The position numbers and the translations under genes were made by a program. The notes below the pieces were generated by a model. That model was not told the DNA's origin. It did not search any database and worked only from the letters and a program-made list of their open reading frames with translations. Positions 1 to 11,036 of a DNA stretch of 64,000 nt are shown here, in pieces. Source of the stretch: Solibacillus isronensis. Its GTDB lineage: Bacteria > Bacillota > Bacilli > Bacillales_A > Planococcaceae. The stretch lies in assembly GCF_900168685.1 (NCBI RefSeq), contig NZ_FVZN01000014.1, positions 496,001 to 560,000 of the forward strand, written 5' to 3'. Position 1 is the stretch's first letter. The number at the start of each line of letters is the position of its first letter.

Positions 1-32
1 GCAGATTCACCAATTAAATAATTATTAACAGC

Positions 33-67
33 AAAAAGCCGCTTAGAAAATTTCTAAGCGGCTTTTT
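33..67 (-). terminator. Rho-independent terminator of rqcH
   Basis: A near-perfect palindrome (AAAAAGCCGCTTAGAAA and its complement) lies just past the rqcH stop. It has A/T tracts on both sides, so it could work in both directions. Confidence 0.85.
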
Positions 68-75
68 TCATTGTT

Positions 76-1758
76 TTACTTTTTCAGCTGCATAACAATC
101 GCTTCATCCGGTGTTACATAAAGTGTTTTTTGTTCAAAATAAATAACAAACCCAGGTTTTGCGCCATTCGGTTTTTTCACATGGCGGATTTCCGTATAGT
201 CTACCGGCACAGACGAAGAGTCGCGTGCTTTAGAAAAATAAGCACTTAATACAGCGGCTTCCGTTAATGTCTGTTCATCCGGGTTTTCCGAATGGATAAC
301 AACATGTGACCCAGGAATATCTTTCGTATGCAACCATACTTCGTTGCGTTTTCCAATCTTGAATGTCAAATAATCATTTTGCTTATTATTTTTGCCGACC
401 GAAATTGAAATACCAGAAGAAGATACGAATTTTTCCGGTTCTGGTTTTGTCGGTTTCTTTTTACGCTTTGCCTGGCGGATTCGAAGTAAACCTTGTTCTG
501 CCAGCTCTTCACGGATTTCTTCAATATCTTTAGTTGAAGCTTGCTGCACTTGCTGTGTAAGCATTTCCAAATAGTTAATATCTTCTGTTGCTTTTTGCTT
601 CTGTTCCTCAATCATAACTAACGCTGTCTTCGCTTTATTGTACTTTGTATAATAGCTTTGCGCATTTTCAATAGGCGTTTTTCTCGGGCTAATCGGTATT
701 CTAACTGTTTCGGCGTTTTCGCTGTAATAGTTTTCAACGTCGACGTATTCTGCACCTTTTTCGAAATTATAAAGATTAGCCATTAATAGCTCACCGTAAA
801 GTTGGAACTGCTCCAGATTTTGAGCACGTTCATAATCTTTTTGCAGCTTTTTTTGTTTCAGCTTTAATTTATTCAGTTCATTTTGCAGCCAGCGTTCGAG
901 ATCCCCGGCTTGCTGTTTAACCCGATCCCGTTTTGCACGGGCGAAAAATACACGGTCAAGCAGTTCACCAAGTGTTTTATAATTCGTAACAGCACCTGAT
1001 AAATGTGTTAGCGCTGTCGGTGAGAAATAGATTTTTCCTTCCTGCTCAACATAGGTCGGGTTTGCACTCGTTGCGATTTCGTTCATCAGCTGTCTGCAAG
1101 CAGTTACAGCATCATTTGTCGTGATGCGGTGCAGTAATTCGTTTGCATGCAGTGGAGAGAAACCGGCAAACTGTTCGACGATGTCTTTAGTAGTCGGTTG
1201 TTTAGAGAAAACCTCTTTTAACTCTACGTCGGATAAACTTGTCAGTGCAATTTTCTGTTGTTGTGGCGGTGCGATATATTGCTGACCTGGTAAAACAGTC
1301 CGGTAGCTGTTCATCGATGGCGGCAGGTGTTTGATGCTATCAATAATGACGTCATTTTGGGCATCGATTAATAGCAAGTTGCTATGACGCCCCATAATTT
1401 CGATGACAAGCTTACGTTTTACAGCATCGCCGATTTCATTTTTACTGTCGATTTCAAATGTGATCACCCGTTCAAAGCCGTCCTGAACAACAGATGAAAT
1501 AAAGCCCCCTTCAATATGTTTGCGTAACAGCATACAAAACATAGGCGGATCTGCCGGATTTTCGATCGATTGATCTGTTATGTGAACGCGGGAATAGGAA
1601 GGGTGGATAGAAAATAATAGTTTACTGTTTTGGCCTGCTGCACGAATTTGCAATACAACTTCAAGTGCATTCGGCTGATAAATTTTTGTAATACGTCCGG
1701 AAGTCAGGCTTTGTAGTTCCTTGCTCATCGAACGAGTAAATAGTCCGTCAAATGCCAT
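76..1758 (-). CDS. rqcH: Rqc2 homolog RqcH (NFACT family, ribosome quality control)
   Basis: This 560-residue NFACT protein is the bacterial Rqc2 homolog. In B. subtilis it binds obstructed 50S subunits with peptidyl-tRNA and adds C-terminal alanine tails that mark the chain for proteolysis. The N-terminal NFACT-N domain opens with MAFDGLFTRSMSKEL. A Lys/Gln-rich coiled coil covers roughly residues 280-345. The C-terminal NFACT-R domain carries DIPGSHVVIH. The start is supported by AAAGAGG upstream on the minus strand. The conserved Asp-Arg pair of NFACT-N appears to be Glu96-Arg97 here. It stands alone, divergent from yicC, with its own terminator. Older annotations call this family fibronectin-binding protein. 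Confidence 0.95.
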   Translation of the reverse strand: MAFDGLFTRSMSKELQSLTSGRITKIYQPNALEVVLQIRAAGQNSKLLFSIHPSYSRVHITDQSIENPADPPMFCMLLRKHIEGGFISSVVQDGFERVITFEIDSKNEIGDAVKRKLVIEIMGRHSNLLLIDAQNDVIIDSIKHLPPSMNSYRTVLPGQQYIAPPQQQKIALTSLSDVELKEVFSKQPTTKDIVEQFAGFSPLHANELLHRITTNDAVTACRQLMNEIATSANPTYVEQEGKIYFSPTALTHLSGAVTNYKTLGELLDRVFFARAKRDRVKQQAGDLERWLQNELNKLKLKQKKLQKDYERAQNLEQFQLYGELLMANLYNFEKGAEYVDVENYYSENAETVRIPISPRKTPIENAQSYYTKYNKAKTALVMIEEQKQKATEDINYLEMLTQQVQQASTKDIEEIREELAEQGLLRIRQAKRKKKPTKPEPEKFVSSSGISISVGKNNKQNDYLTFKIGKRNEVWLHTKDIPGSHVVIHSENPDEQTLTEAAVLSAYFSKARDSSSVPVDYTEIRHVKKPNGAKPGFVIYFEQKTLYVTPDEAIVMQLKK

Positions 1759-1893
1759 CTTTATGCCTCTTTCATTAAATAAGTCTTTTTGATTGTTTAA
1801 TCATACCATTTTTTCGTTCAAACCTGTAGTTATCCCAAAATACTATATATTAAGGAAACGTATTATTTATATGAGGAAGTATGATTAAAGCCT

Positions 1894-2096
1894 GTTGACT
1901 GCAATGGAGGGGAGGCGAGTGTTCGTGCTGACGGTTTCACCTTTCGCACTGTTAAAACACCAGCTGACGGCTAGCGCCTTTCGCTACAAGATTTTCTCTG
2001 TGACGAAAGCGTAAGCGACAGTCACAAGCAAGCTTCCTGCGGGAACAGCGAAATTTATTTTGCGACGAAAGCGTCCGCCCCGGAATGAAAAATAAC
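1894..2096. repeat. Intergenic repeat family, copy 1 (203 bp)
   Basis: This is the longest copy in the window. It begins GTTGACT-GCAATGGAGGGG and ends near CCCCGGAATGAAAAATAAC. It contains the shared core blocks TCCTGCGGGAACAGC and GACGAAAGCGTCCGCCC. It fills most of the 500-bp gap between divergent rqcH and yicC. No gene is seen in the gap. Confidence 0.8.
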
Positions 2097-2218
2097 TCTC
2101 TAATTATAGAAAGCCAATTCTTTCCTTCTTGCAAAAATAAAAAGTATTTTATTACATCCTATCTATGATAAAATATATATTTGGATAATAGACGTTAACG
2201 CAAAATTGATAACACATA

Positions 2219-2227
2219 TGCTATAAT
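2219..2227 (+). promoter_or_regulatory. Extended -10 promoter of yicC
   Basis: TGCTATAAT lies 35 bases before the yicC start. It matches the extended -10 form (TGnTATAAT). No good -35 box is present, which such promoters tolerate. Confidence 0.5.
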
Positions 2228-2261
2228 TGAAACAATTAAGTAAAGAAGGATGTGACGAACC

Positions 2262-3771
<1,510 letters not shown>

Positions 3772-3775
3772 AACC

Positions 3776-4000
3776 ATGTTATATCCATCAGTAGATAATT
3801 TAAAAAAACAAATCGATTCTAAGTATTCTTTAGTGAGCTTAGCATCAAAACGCGCGCGCCAAATGCAAGAAGAGGGCGGCGAGCACTTAAACTCATACAT
3901 TTCTTACAAACCAGTAGGAAAAGCATTGGAAGAAGTAGCTGCCGGAAAGCTTCGCAAAGTTCAACAAGACGCTTCAACTGTTTACGAAGACGAAATCTAG
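3776..4000 (+). CDS. rpoZ: DNA-directed RNA polymerase omega subunit
   Basis: A 74-residue omega subunit begins MLYPSVDNLKKQIDSKYSLV and contains ASKRARQM, the conserved RpoZ core that clamps the beta-prime subunit during polymerase assembly. It starts 4 bases after the gmk stop, with GAGGAG inside the gmk end, so translation is probably coupled. The gmk-rpoZ pair is conserved throughout the Bacillota. Confidence 0.95.
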   Translation: MLYPSVDNLKKQIDSKYSLVSLASKRARQMQEEGGEHLNSYISYKPVGKALEEVAAGKLRKVQQDASTVYEDEI

Positions 4001-4032
4001 TTGGTAATGTAAAAAGAATACTCCCTGAGTAG

Positions 4033-4063
4033 AAGCTCCCTAAGAATTTTTCTTTGGGAGCTT
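4033..4063 (+). terminator. Hairpin between rpoZ and coaC
   Basis: AAGCTCCC and GGGAGCTT form a stem with an inner AAG/CTT extension. Only a weak T-rich tail follows, so it may be a partial terminator or RNA-processing structure rather than a full stop. Confidence 0.45.
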
Positions 4064-4084
4064 ATCCTTTGAAAGGACGGTAAA

Positions 4085-4651
4085 ATGATGAAAAAAAACA
4101 ATATACTATTGTGTGTTTCGGGCGGGATAGCAGTATATAAAGCGGTTGCGTTAGTGAGCAAACTGTCTCAGGCAGGCTTTAACGTAAAAGTGATTATGAC
4201 AGCTTCTGCACAAAAGTTCGTTACCCCTTTAAGCTTCCAAGTGATGTCTAAAAACGACGTGTTTTTTGATACTTTCGATGAAAAAGATTCCAATGTCATT
4301 GCCCATATTGATTTGGCAGATTGGGCGGATTTAGTTATCGTAGCTCCTGCAACAGCCAATATGATTGCGAAAATGGCACATGGTATGGCCGATGATATGG
4401 TGTCAACAACCTTACTTGCAACAACTGCACCTGTATGGGTGGCACCGGCGATGAATGTACATATGTATGAACATCCGGCCGTTTTACGGAATATTACACA
4501 ACTTCATGAAGATGGCATCCGCTTTATCGAACCGTCTGAAGGATTTTTGGCATGCGGCTATGTAGGGAAAGGGCGTCTGGAAGAGCCGGAAAAAATTACG
4601 GCAATTGTAGAAAAGTATTTCCGTGAACAATCGGGAAGCGATGGACAATGA
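4085..4651 (+). CDS. coaC: Phosphopantothenoylcysteine decarboxylase (CoaC domain only)
   Basis: This flavoprotein decarboxylates 4'-phosphopantothenoylcysteine in CoA synthesis. It has SGGIAVYK at the FMN site (residues 12-19), the catalytic His74, PAMN at 121-124 and the substrate-clamp block ACGYVGKGRL with Cys157. All CoaC hallmarks are intact. In most bacteria the protein is CoaBC, about 400 residues, with a C-terminal CoaB ligase. Here it ends at residue 188, a few residues past the CoaC domain. The stop overlaps the priA start by 4 bases (ATGA), so no CoaB remnant remains. A separate coaB elsewhere is expected, since CoaC needs its product. ATG at 4088 is an equally good start. Confidence 0.9.
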   Translation: MMKKNNILLCVSGGIAVYKAVALVSKLSQAGFNVKVIMTASAQKFVTPLSFQVMSKNDVFFDTFDEKDSNVIAHIDLADWADLVIVAPATANMIAKMAHGMADDMVSTTLLATTAPVWVAPAMNVHMYEHPAVLRNITQLHEDGIRFIEPSEGFLACGYVGKGRLEEPEKITAIVEKYFREQSGSDGQ

Positions 4652-7056
4652 GATTTGCACAAGTAATCGTTGATGTTTCCGCATATCCGGTTGACCGTCC
4701 TTTCGATTATTTAATACCGGAAGATTGGGAAGAGCTGGTTGACATAGGCTGCCGTGTCAAAGTGCCGTTCGGACCGCGTAATGTCCTTGGATTTGTCGTC
4801 GGCATTACAACTGAATCAGACGTACCGGCAGAAAAAATAAAGCCGATTTCGGAAATACTTGATTTGGAAGCTATTTTAACTGAGGAAATGCTGAGCCTGG
4901 CAAAATGGCTGAAGCACCAAACAATCTGCTACGAAATTGATGCATTACAAGTAATGCTGCCTGGTGCGTTGCGCGCGAAGTATGAAAAGTATGCAGTCTT
5001 ACAAGGTGAAGTGTCACAATTACCGCAAATGCTGCAATCGTACTTTGAGAAAACTGAAAAAGTGAATTTAGTCCAATTTGAAAAGGCAAATTTATTAAAT
5101 CCAGTAAAACGCGCAGTAAAAGACGGACTTCTCAATATTGAAAATGAAGTAAAACAAAAAGGCCAAGTAAAACAAGTACGTAAGGTCCAAATATATTCCC
5201 GTGAACAAATAGAAGAAGTTATGGGACAAATGGGGAAACGGGCACCGAAGCAGCTGGCATTAATGGAATGGATGCAGGAGCATGCGGGAGCCGTCGTTTT
5301 ACCGGAACAAATTTATGAAGCCGTTCAAGTGACAAGCAGTGTATTAAACAGTGTCATTGATAAAGGGGCAGCAGCGTATATACAAGAAGAAGTTTACCGC
5401 GATCCATTTACAAAAGAAGTCGTGAAAACAGACTTCTTACAAATGACAGATGAGCAAGACGTGGCACTGAAAAAAATTACGGAAGCGATAGATGATAAGC
5501 GTCAAGAGACTTTTCTACTTCACGGCATTACAGGCAGCGGGAAAACAGAAGTGTATTTGCAGGCGATCCAGCGTACAATCGCAGACGGAAAAGAAGCGAT
5601 TGTACTCGTACCTGAAATATCCTTAACACCGCAAATGACAGAGCGTTTCAAATCGCGTTTCGGCAATGAAGTAGCGGTTATGCATAGCGGATTGTCTGTC
5701 GGTGAAAAATATGATGAGTGGCGGAAAGTGCAGCAAGGGAAAGTTAAGGTAGTAGTAGGTGCGCGGTCAGCTATTTTTGCACCGTTTAAAAATCTCGGGC
5801 TGCTTATATTGGATGAAGAACATGAGTCAACATATAAGCAGGAAGATTCACCCCGCTATCATGCACGGGATGTCGCGATATGGCGCGGAAATTATTATAA
5901 TTGCCCTGTTATTTTAGGGAGTGCGACACCTGCATTAGAATCTTTTGCACGTGCGAAAAAAGGTGTATATACATTGCTGACATTATCGCAGCGGGCAAAA
6001 AATCAGGCATTGCCGTCTGTTCAGATTATCGATATGCGGGAACAGCTTCAGGCAGGAAACCGCTCGATGTTTTCTGAGCCGCTTATGGAGGCATTAAGGG
6101 ACCGTCTCGATAAAAAAGAGCAGACCGTGCTGTTTTTAAATCGCCGCGGCTATTCATCGTTTGTATTATGCAGGGATTGCGGAACAACAGTGCAATGTCC
6201 GAACTGTGATATTTCGTTAACGTATCACCGCTATCAGGAAAAGCTGAAATGCCATTATTGCGGTCACGATGAATATATTCCGGAAACATGTCCGGAATGC
6301 CTAAGTGAAAACATCCGTTATTTCGGTACCGGAACGCAAAAGGTGGAAGAAGAAATATACAAGCTGTTTCCGGAAGCGCGTGTCATGCGGATGGATGTCG
6401 ATACGACCAAACAAAAAGGGGCACATGAAAAAATGCTCGATGCGTTCGGTCGAGGGGAAGCGGATATTCTGCTCGGTACGCAAATGATCGCAAAAGGACT
6501 TGATTTCCCGAATATTACATTAGTCGGCGTATTGAGTGCCGATACATCGCTTCATTTACCGGATTACCGGGCTGCAGAAAAAACATTCCAGCTTATGACG
6601 CAAGTTAGTGGACGGGCAGGACGACATAATAAGCTTGGGGAAGTATATATCCAGACGTACACACCGGAGCATTATGCGATCCAGCTGTCTAAAGATCAGC
6701 ATTATACACCATTTTATGAACGCGAAATGCATGCAAGGCATATTGCAGGATATCCGCCTTATTATTATATTGCGCTTATTCAAGTTTCGCATGAAGATGT
6801 CATGTTTGCTGCAGAATATGCAGGACGTGTAGCGGAGTATTTGCGTTCCAATTTATCATTTAATGTTTCCGTTATTGGACCGACAACAGCCAGTATCGCT
6901 CGTCTCCAAAATAGATATCGTTATCAATGTTTGATAAAATATAAAGTAGAGCCAAATTTGATTCCGGTTCTTTTACAGCTTATAAAACTGTATCGATCGG
7001 AATGGATTAAAAAAGGCATTGTGCTAACAGTTGATTTAGATCCGACAATGATCTAA
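4648..7056 (+). CDS. priA: Primosomal replication restart helicase PriA
   Basis: PriA recognises stalled forks and D-loops and reloads the replicative helicase. This 802-residue protein has an N-terminal 3'-DNA-binding domain (MRFAQVIVDVSAYPVDRPF), Walker A GITGSGKTE at about 293-301 and the DEEH box at 389-392. A cysteine-rich zinc insert starts at Cys508 (CRDCG, CPNC, CHYC, CPEC). The helicase C-lobe contains GTQMIAKGLDFPN. Length is normal. It overlaps the coaC stop by 4 bases, which indicates translational coupling. Confidence 0.97.
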   Translation: MRFAQVIVDVSAYPVDRPFDYLIPEDWEELVDIGCRVKVPFGPRNVLGFVVGITTESDVPAEKIKPISEILDLEAILTEEMLSLAKWLKHQTICYEIDALQVMLPGALRAKYEKYAVLQGEVSQLPQMLQSYFEKTEKVNLVQFEKANLLNPVKRAVKDGLLNIENEVKQKGQVKQVRKVQIYSREQIEEVMGQMGKRAPKQLALMEWMQEHAGAVVLPEQIYEAVQVTSSVLNSVIDKGAAAYIQEEVYRDPFTKEVVKTDFLQMTDEQDVALKKITEAIDDKRQETFLLHGITGSGKTEVYLQAIQRTIADGKEAIVLVPEISLTPQMTERFKSRFGNEVAVMHSGLSVGEKYDEWRKVQQGKVKVVVGARSAIFAPFKNLGLLILDEEHESTYKQEDSPRYHARDVAIWRGNYYNCPVILGSATPALESFARAKKGVYTLLTLSQRAKNQALPSVQIIDMREQLQAGNRSMFSEPLMEALRDRLDKKEQTVLFLNRRGYSSFVLCRDCGTTVQCPNCDISLTYHRYQEKLKCHYCGHDEYIPETCPECLSENIRYFGTGTQKVEEEIYKLFPEARVMRMDVDTTKQKGAHEKMLDAFGRGEADILLGTQMIAKGLDFPNITLVGVLSADTSLHLPDYRAAEKTFQLMTQVSGRAGRHNKLGEVYIQTYTPEHYAIQLSKDQHYTPFYEREMHARHIAGYPPYYYIALIQVSHEDVMFAAEYAGRVAEYLRSNLSFNVSVIGPTTASIARLQNRYRYQCLIKYKVEPNLIPVLLQLIKLYRSEWIKKGIVLTVDLDPTMI

Positions 7057-7079
7057 TGCATATAGAAAGAGGTATTAAA

Positions 7080-7571
7080 ATGGCAATTAAAGAAGTTGTG
7101 AAAAACCCAGCGAATGTATTATCACAAAAAACGAGAGAAGTTGAAGTAATCGATGAAAATATCATTCAGCTTTTAGATGATTTATATGACACGATGGTAG
7201 AAAATGATGGTGTAGGCATTGCTGCACCTCAAATTAATGTTGATTTACGTGTAGCAATCGTAGAATTAGGCGAAGATATTTTAGAAATGATCAACCCGAT
7301 CGTAATTGAAACACGTGGTGAAGAAGAAGACGTAGAAGGCTGTTTAAGTTTCCCGGACCTGTTTGGAATGGTCAAGCGTCCAACATACGTAAAAATCGAA
7401 GCATCTGACCGTGAAGGGCGTATTTATGAACTTGAAGCAGAAGACTTTGAAGCACGCTGTATTTTGCATGAAATCGATCATTTAGAAGGTGTATTATTTG
7501 ATTCGAAAATGACGCGTGTATTAACAGAGAAAGAATTAGAAGAGCTATACGCGGACGCTGAGGAGGAATAA
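7080..7571 (+). CDS. def: Peptide deformylase
   Basis: This metalloenzyme removes the formyl group from new N-termini. The 163-residue protein carries the three family motifs: GVGIAAPQ, EGCLS with metal ligand Cys88, and HEIDH with His130, Glu131 and His134. The start at ATG 7080 is set by AAAGAGG seven bases upstream; the frame is open from 7056 but lacks a site there. It lies directly before fmt, whose product puts the formyl group on the initiator tRNA. Confidence 0.96.
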   Translation: MAIKEVVKNPANVLSQKTREVEVIDENIIQLLDDLYDTMVENDGVGIAAPQINVDLRVAIVELGEDILEMINPIVIETRGEEEDVEGCLSFPDLFGMVKRPTYVKIEASDREGRIYELEAEDFEARCILHEIDHLEGVLFDSKMTRVLTEKELEELYADAEEE

Positions 7572-7574
7572 TCG

Positions 7575-8516
7575 ATGATAAAAATCGTATTTATGGGAAC
7601 ACCTGCCTTTTCAGCGCCAATTTTGCGTATGCTTCATGAAGAAGGCTATGACATCGCAGCAGTTGTGACACAGCCGGACCGTCCAGTTGGTCGTAAAAAA
7701 GTATTAACGCCGCCACCTGTGAAAGAGGAAGCATTACAACTAGGTTTACCGGTTATTCAGCCGGAAAAGCTGCGCGGTTCACAGGAGCTGGAAGAAATCT
7801 TGGCGTTAAATGCAGACCTTGTCGTAACTGCGGCATTTGGACAGATTTTGCCGAAAGAACTGCTTGATGCACCGCGATTAGGTTGCATCAATGTCCATGC
7901 GTCATTATTGCCTGCATATCGAGGCGGTGCACCAATTCATCAGGCAATTATTGATGGACAGGCAACAACAGGTGTAACGATTATGTATATGGCGGAAAAA
8001 CTGGATGCCGGGGATATTATTTCACAACGGGAAATTGCTATTGAAGATACGGACAATACGGGCATAATGTTTGATAAATTAAGTGCTGTTGGTCGCGAAC
8101 TATTAAAAGAAACAATGCCATCGATTATCGACGGGACAAATGCCCGCGTTCCACAGGATGAATCACTCGTAACATTTGCGCGCAATATTAGCCGCGAACA
8201 GGAGTTGATTGATTGGAATAATGAAGCGCGTGCATTGTATAATCAAGTGCGCGGATTATCCCCTTGGCCTGTTGCCTATACGACATTTGAAGGGGCTAAC
8301 TTTAAAGTCTGGGCGGCAAAGGTTGGCGAGACTGCAACAAATGCTGCACCGGGAGAAGTCGTGAAAATTGGAAAAGACCATTTTGAAGTAGCGACAGGCG
8401 ATGGCGGTACATTAGCGCTGTATGATGTACAACCTGCAGGGAAGAAACGCATGACAGCAGAAGAGTTTTTACGTGGTACGGGCTCGAAATTACAGATTGG
8501 GGACCGTTTTGAATGA
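7575..8516 (+). CDS. fmt: Methionyl-tRNA formyltransferase
   Basis: The enzyme transfers a formyl group from 10-formyl-THF to initiator Met-tRNA. The 313-residue protein has a Rossmann start [16 protein letters not shown], the catalytic block [17 protein letters not shown], and an OB-fold C-terminal domain (from about residue 205) for the tRNA. The site GAGGAGG sits inside the end of def. The last 4 bases overlap the rsmB start (ATGA). Confidence 0.97.
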   Translation: MIKIVFMGTPAFSAPILRMLHEEGYDIAAVVTQPDRPVGRKKVLTPPPVKEEALQLGLPVIQPEKLRGSQELEEILALNADLVVTAAFGQILPKELLDAPRLGCINVHASLLPAYRGGAPIHQAIIDGQATTGVTIMYMAEKLDAGDIISQREIAIEDTDNTGIMFDKLSAVGRELLKETMPSIIDGTNARVPQDESLVTFARNISREQELIDWNNEARALYNQVRGLSPWPVAYTTFEGANFKVWAAKVGETATNAAPGEVVKIGKDHFEVATGDGGTLALYDVQPAGKKRMTAEEFLRGTGSKLQIGDRFE

Positions 8517-9874
8517 GTAAAAAGAAACAAGTGATTTGGGATGGTAATGTTCGGGATGCCGCTTTAACGATATTATTGACGGTCGATAAAAGCCAGGCGT
8601 ACAGTAATTTATTATTACACCAAACAATTGAGAAATATAAAATCGATGCAAAAGACCGTGGCCTGTTAACAGAGCTCACATATGGAACATTGCAGCATAA
8701 ACTGACACTGGATTATTATCTGGAGCCATTTATCCGCGGTAAAGTGGATATTTGGGTGCGTTGGCTGTTGCGTATGTCACTCTATCAAATGCAGTATTTA
8801 ACGCGTATTCCTGCGCATGCTGCTGTAAATGAAGCAGTGGAAATTGCAAAGCGCCGCGGCCATAAAGGGATTGCCTCAATGGTGAACGGTATTTTACGTT
8901 CGATTTTACGTGAAGGTGTTCGTTCGACCGATTTAATAGAAGATGCAAATGAGCGTCTGGCAGTCGAAACAAGTCATCCACAGTGGCTCGTCGATCGCTG
9001 GGTTGAAAGCTACGGCTATGAGAATACACGTGAAATGCTTCTTGAAAATAATATTGCACCACTGCAGACAGTTCGTGTCAACACGACAAAAGCGACTGTC
9101 GAGCAAGTATTGACTACGCTTGAACGTGAAGGTGTAAAAGCGCGCCGCAGTGAATATATACTCGAATGTCTGCATCTTGAAAACGGGCAGGCTGCACGTA
9201 CAGGAGCGTTCCGAAACGGGCTTATTACAATTCAGGATGAAAGCTCGATGCTGCCGGCAAAAGTGCTGAATCCGCAGCCAGGTATGAAAGTACTTGATAT
9301 GTGTGCAGCACCAGGCGGAAAAACAACACATCTTGCAGAAGTTATGAAAAATGAAGGCTCGATTTTAGCAACCGATCTACATCCGAAAAAATTGGATTTA
9401 ATCGAGGAGAATGTCGCGCGTCTTGGATTGAATATTATCGAAACAGCGCCTCTTGACGGAAGAAAAGCAGCAAGCTTTTTACAAAAGGAAGGCTATGATG
9501 CGATTTTGGTCGATGCACCATGCTCAGGGTTGGGCGTAATGCGACGCAAGCCGGATATTAAATATACGAAGCGTGAAGAAGATTTAGAGAGCCTGCAAAC
9601 AATTCAGCTTTCGATTTTAGATAATGCAGTACAGCTATTGAAAGAAGACGGACGACTAGTGTATTCAACATGCACAGTAGACCGCAGTGAAAACGAAGGT
9701 ACGGTACAAGCCTTCTTAAAAGAGCACCCTGAAATGAACTTGGTGCCAATTGAAAATTTACCAACACAACTAGAAGCGAAGCAACAGGACGGGATGCTGC
9801 AAGTATTCCCGCAAGATATAGGCAGTGACGGATTTTTCGTAGCTGCATTCGTAAAAAAAGGAGCGTCCAATTAA
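8513..9874 (+). CDS. rsmB: 16S rRNA (cytosine967-C5)-methyltransferase RsmB
   Basis: This SAM enzyme methylates C967 (E. coli numbering) of 16S rRNA. The 453-residue protein has an N-terminal NusB-like RNA-binding domain (about 10-140) and a Rossmann methyltransferase domain with the SAM motif [11 protein letters not shown]. It also has DAPCSGLG with Cys337, and STCT with the catalytic Cys387. The start overlaps fmt by 4 bases. Fused NusB plus two active-site cysteines identify RsmB rather than the related RsmF. Confidence 0.95.
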   Translation: MSKKKQVIWDGNVRDAALTILLTVDKSQAYSNLLLHQTIEKYKIDAKDRGLLTELTYGTLQHKLTLDYYLEPFIRGKVDIWVRWLLRMSLYQMQYLTRIPAHAAVNEAVEIAKRRGHKGIASMVNGILRSILREGVRSTDLIEDANERLAVETSHPQWLVDRWVESYGYENTREMLLENNIAPLQTVRVNTTKATVEQVLTTLEREGVKARRSEYILECLHLENGQAARTGAFRNGLITIQDESSMLPAKVLNPQPGMKVLDMCAAPGGKTTHLAEVMKNEGSILATDLHPKKLDLIEENVARLGLNIIETAPLDGRKAASFLQKEGYDAILVDAPCSGLGVMRRKPDIKYTKREEDLESLQTIQLSILDNAVQLLKEDGRLVYSTCTVDRSENEGTVQAFLKEHPEMNLVPIENLPTQLEAKQQDGMLQVFPQDIGSDGFFVAAFVKKGASN

Positions 9875-9877
9875 CTA

Positions 9878-11026
9878 ATGGAGCAAGAACAATTAAAAAA
9901 ATTTGATGAACGAATTCAGGATTTAGTGGAAGAAACAGCAGATAAGCCGGTACGTCGTGCGAAAAAAGAAAAGCCTCAGTTAAAACCTTCAATCTATTCA
10001 TTACGTCTAGATGAAATGAAGGAATGGCTGACAGCAAATGGAGAAAAGGCTTTCCGTGCAGCGCAGATTTACGAATGGCTTTATGAAAAACGTGTCCAAA
10101 CGTTTGAAGAAATGTCCAACTTACCGAAAGCATTACGTGAAAAGCTGGAAGCCGAGTTTGCATTAACGACACTTTCAACAATTATTAAGCAGGAATCAAA
10201 AGACGGTACAATCAAGTTTTTATTCCAGTTGCAGGACGGCTATTCAATTGAAACAGTATTGATGCGTCATGATTACGGAAATTCAATTTGTGTAACGACA
10301 CAAGTAGGCTGCCGTATCGGTTGTACATTCTGTGCATCTACGTTAGGCGGCTTGAAGCGTCATTTAATGGCAGGAGAAATTGTTGAGCAGGTCGTAAAAG
10401 TACAACAACAGCTTGATGAAACAGAAGAGCGTGTATCATCAATCGTTATTATGGGTATCGGTGAGCCGTTTGATAACTACGATGCAATGATGAACTTCCT
10501 TAAAATTATGAACGATGACAAAGGATTAAATATCGGTGCCCGTCATATTACGGTTTCGACTTCGGGAATTGTACCGAAAATTTACGAATTCGCAGATGAA
10601 GGTATGCAAATCAACTTTGCGGTTTCTCTACACGCGCCAAACCAAGAGGCCCGTCAGAAATTAATGCCGATTGCAAAAGCATATAAATTAGAAGAATTGA
10701 TGGAAGCAGTAAAATACTATACGAAGAAAACAGGACGTCGTGTTACATTTGAATACGGTTTAATGTCAGGGCAAAATGATACAGAAGAAGTAGCAATGGA
10801 ACTGGCGAAGCTGATCAAAAATATTAAATGTCATGTTAACTTAATTCCGATTAACTACGTGCCGGAACGTGATTATATTCGTACATCACGCAGTAAAATT
10901 TTTGCTTTTGAAAGAACGCTTAAAGAGCAGGGGATTAACGTAACGATCCGCCGTGAGCAAGGTGCAGATATTGCAGCTGCATGTGGCCAGTTACGTGCAC
11001 AGGAACGATCACACGAAACAAAGTAG
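9878..11026 (+). CDS. rlmN: Dual-specificity RNA methyltransferase RlmN
   Basis: This radical-SAM enzyme makes 2-methyladenosine at A2503 of 23S rRNA and A37 of some tRNAs. The cluster ligands are Cys145, Cys149 and Cys152 in CRIGCTFC, followed by [15 protein letters not shown] and the late Cys in ACGQL. The protein has 382 residues. A charged, Lys-rich N-terminal tail of about 40 residues precedes the conserved core. The nearest ribosome site (AAAGGAG at 9857) is about 14 bases from the ATG, which is rather far. Confidence 0.95.
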   Translation: MEQEQLKKFDERIQDLVEETADKPVRRAKKEKPQLKPSIYSLRLDEMKEWLTANGEKAFRAAQIYEWLYEKRVQTFEEMSNLPKALREKLEAEFALTTLSTIIKQESKDGTIKFLFQLQDGYSIETVLMRHDYGNSICVTTQVGCRIGCTFCASTLGGLKRHLMAGEIVEQVVKVQQQLDETEERVSSIVIMGIGEPFDNYDAMMNFLKIMNDDKGLNIGARHITVSTSGIVPKIYEFADEGMQINFAVSLHAPNQEARQKLMPIAKAYKLEELMEAVKYYTKKTGRRVTFEYGLMSGQNDTEEVAMELAKLIKNIKCHVNLIPINYVPERDYIRTSRSKIFAFERTLKEQGINVTIRREQGADIAAACGQLRAQERSHETK

Positions 11027-11036
11027 GTGGACTATA

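Noticed and set aside
1952-2134. Short open frames within the intergenic repeats (also 17363-17676, 21581-21820 and 53121-53411)
   Set aside because: They vary between copies in frame and length, as expected for structured non-coding sequence.
8302-8679. Long minus-strand frames opposite fmt, rsmB and rlmN (also 9558-10181)
   Set aside because: They mirror codon bias of strongly conserved plus-strand genes and have no ribosome sites.
10953-11036. Longer prpC start within rlmN
   Set aside because: PP2C proteins begin near NFTVESDIG; GTG 11037 has a well-spaced site.
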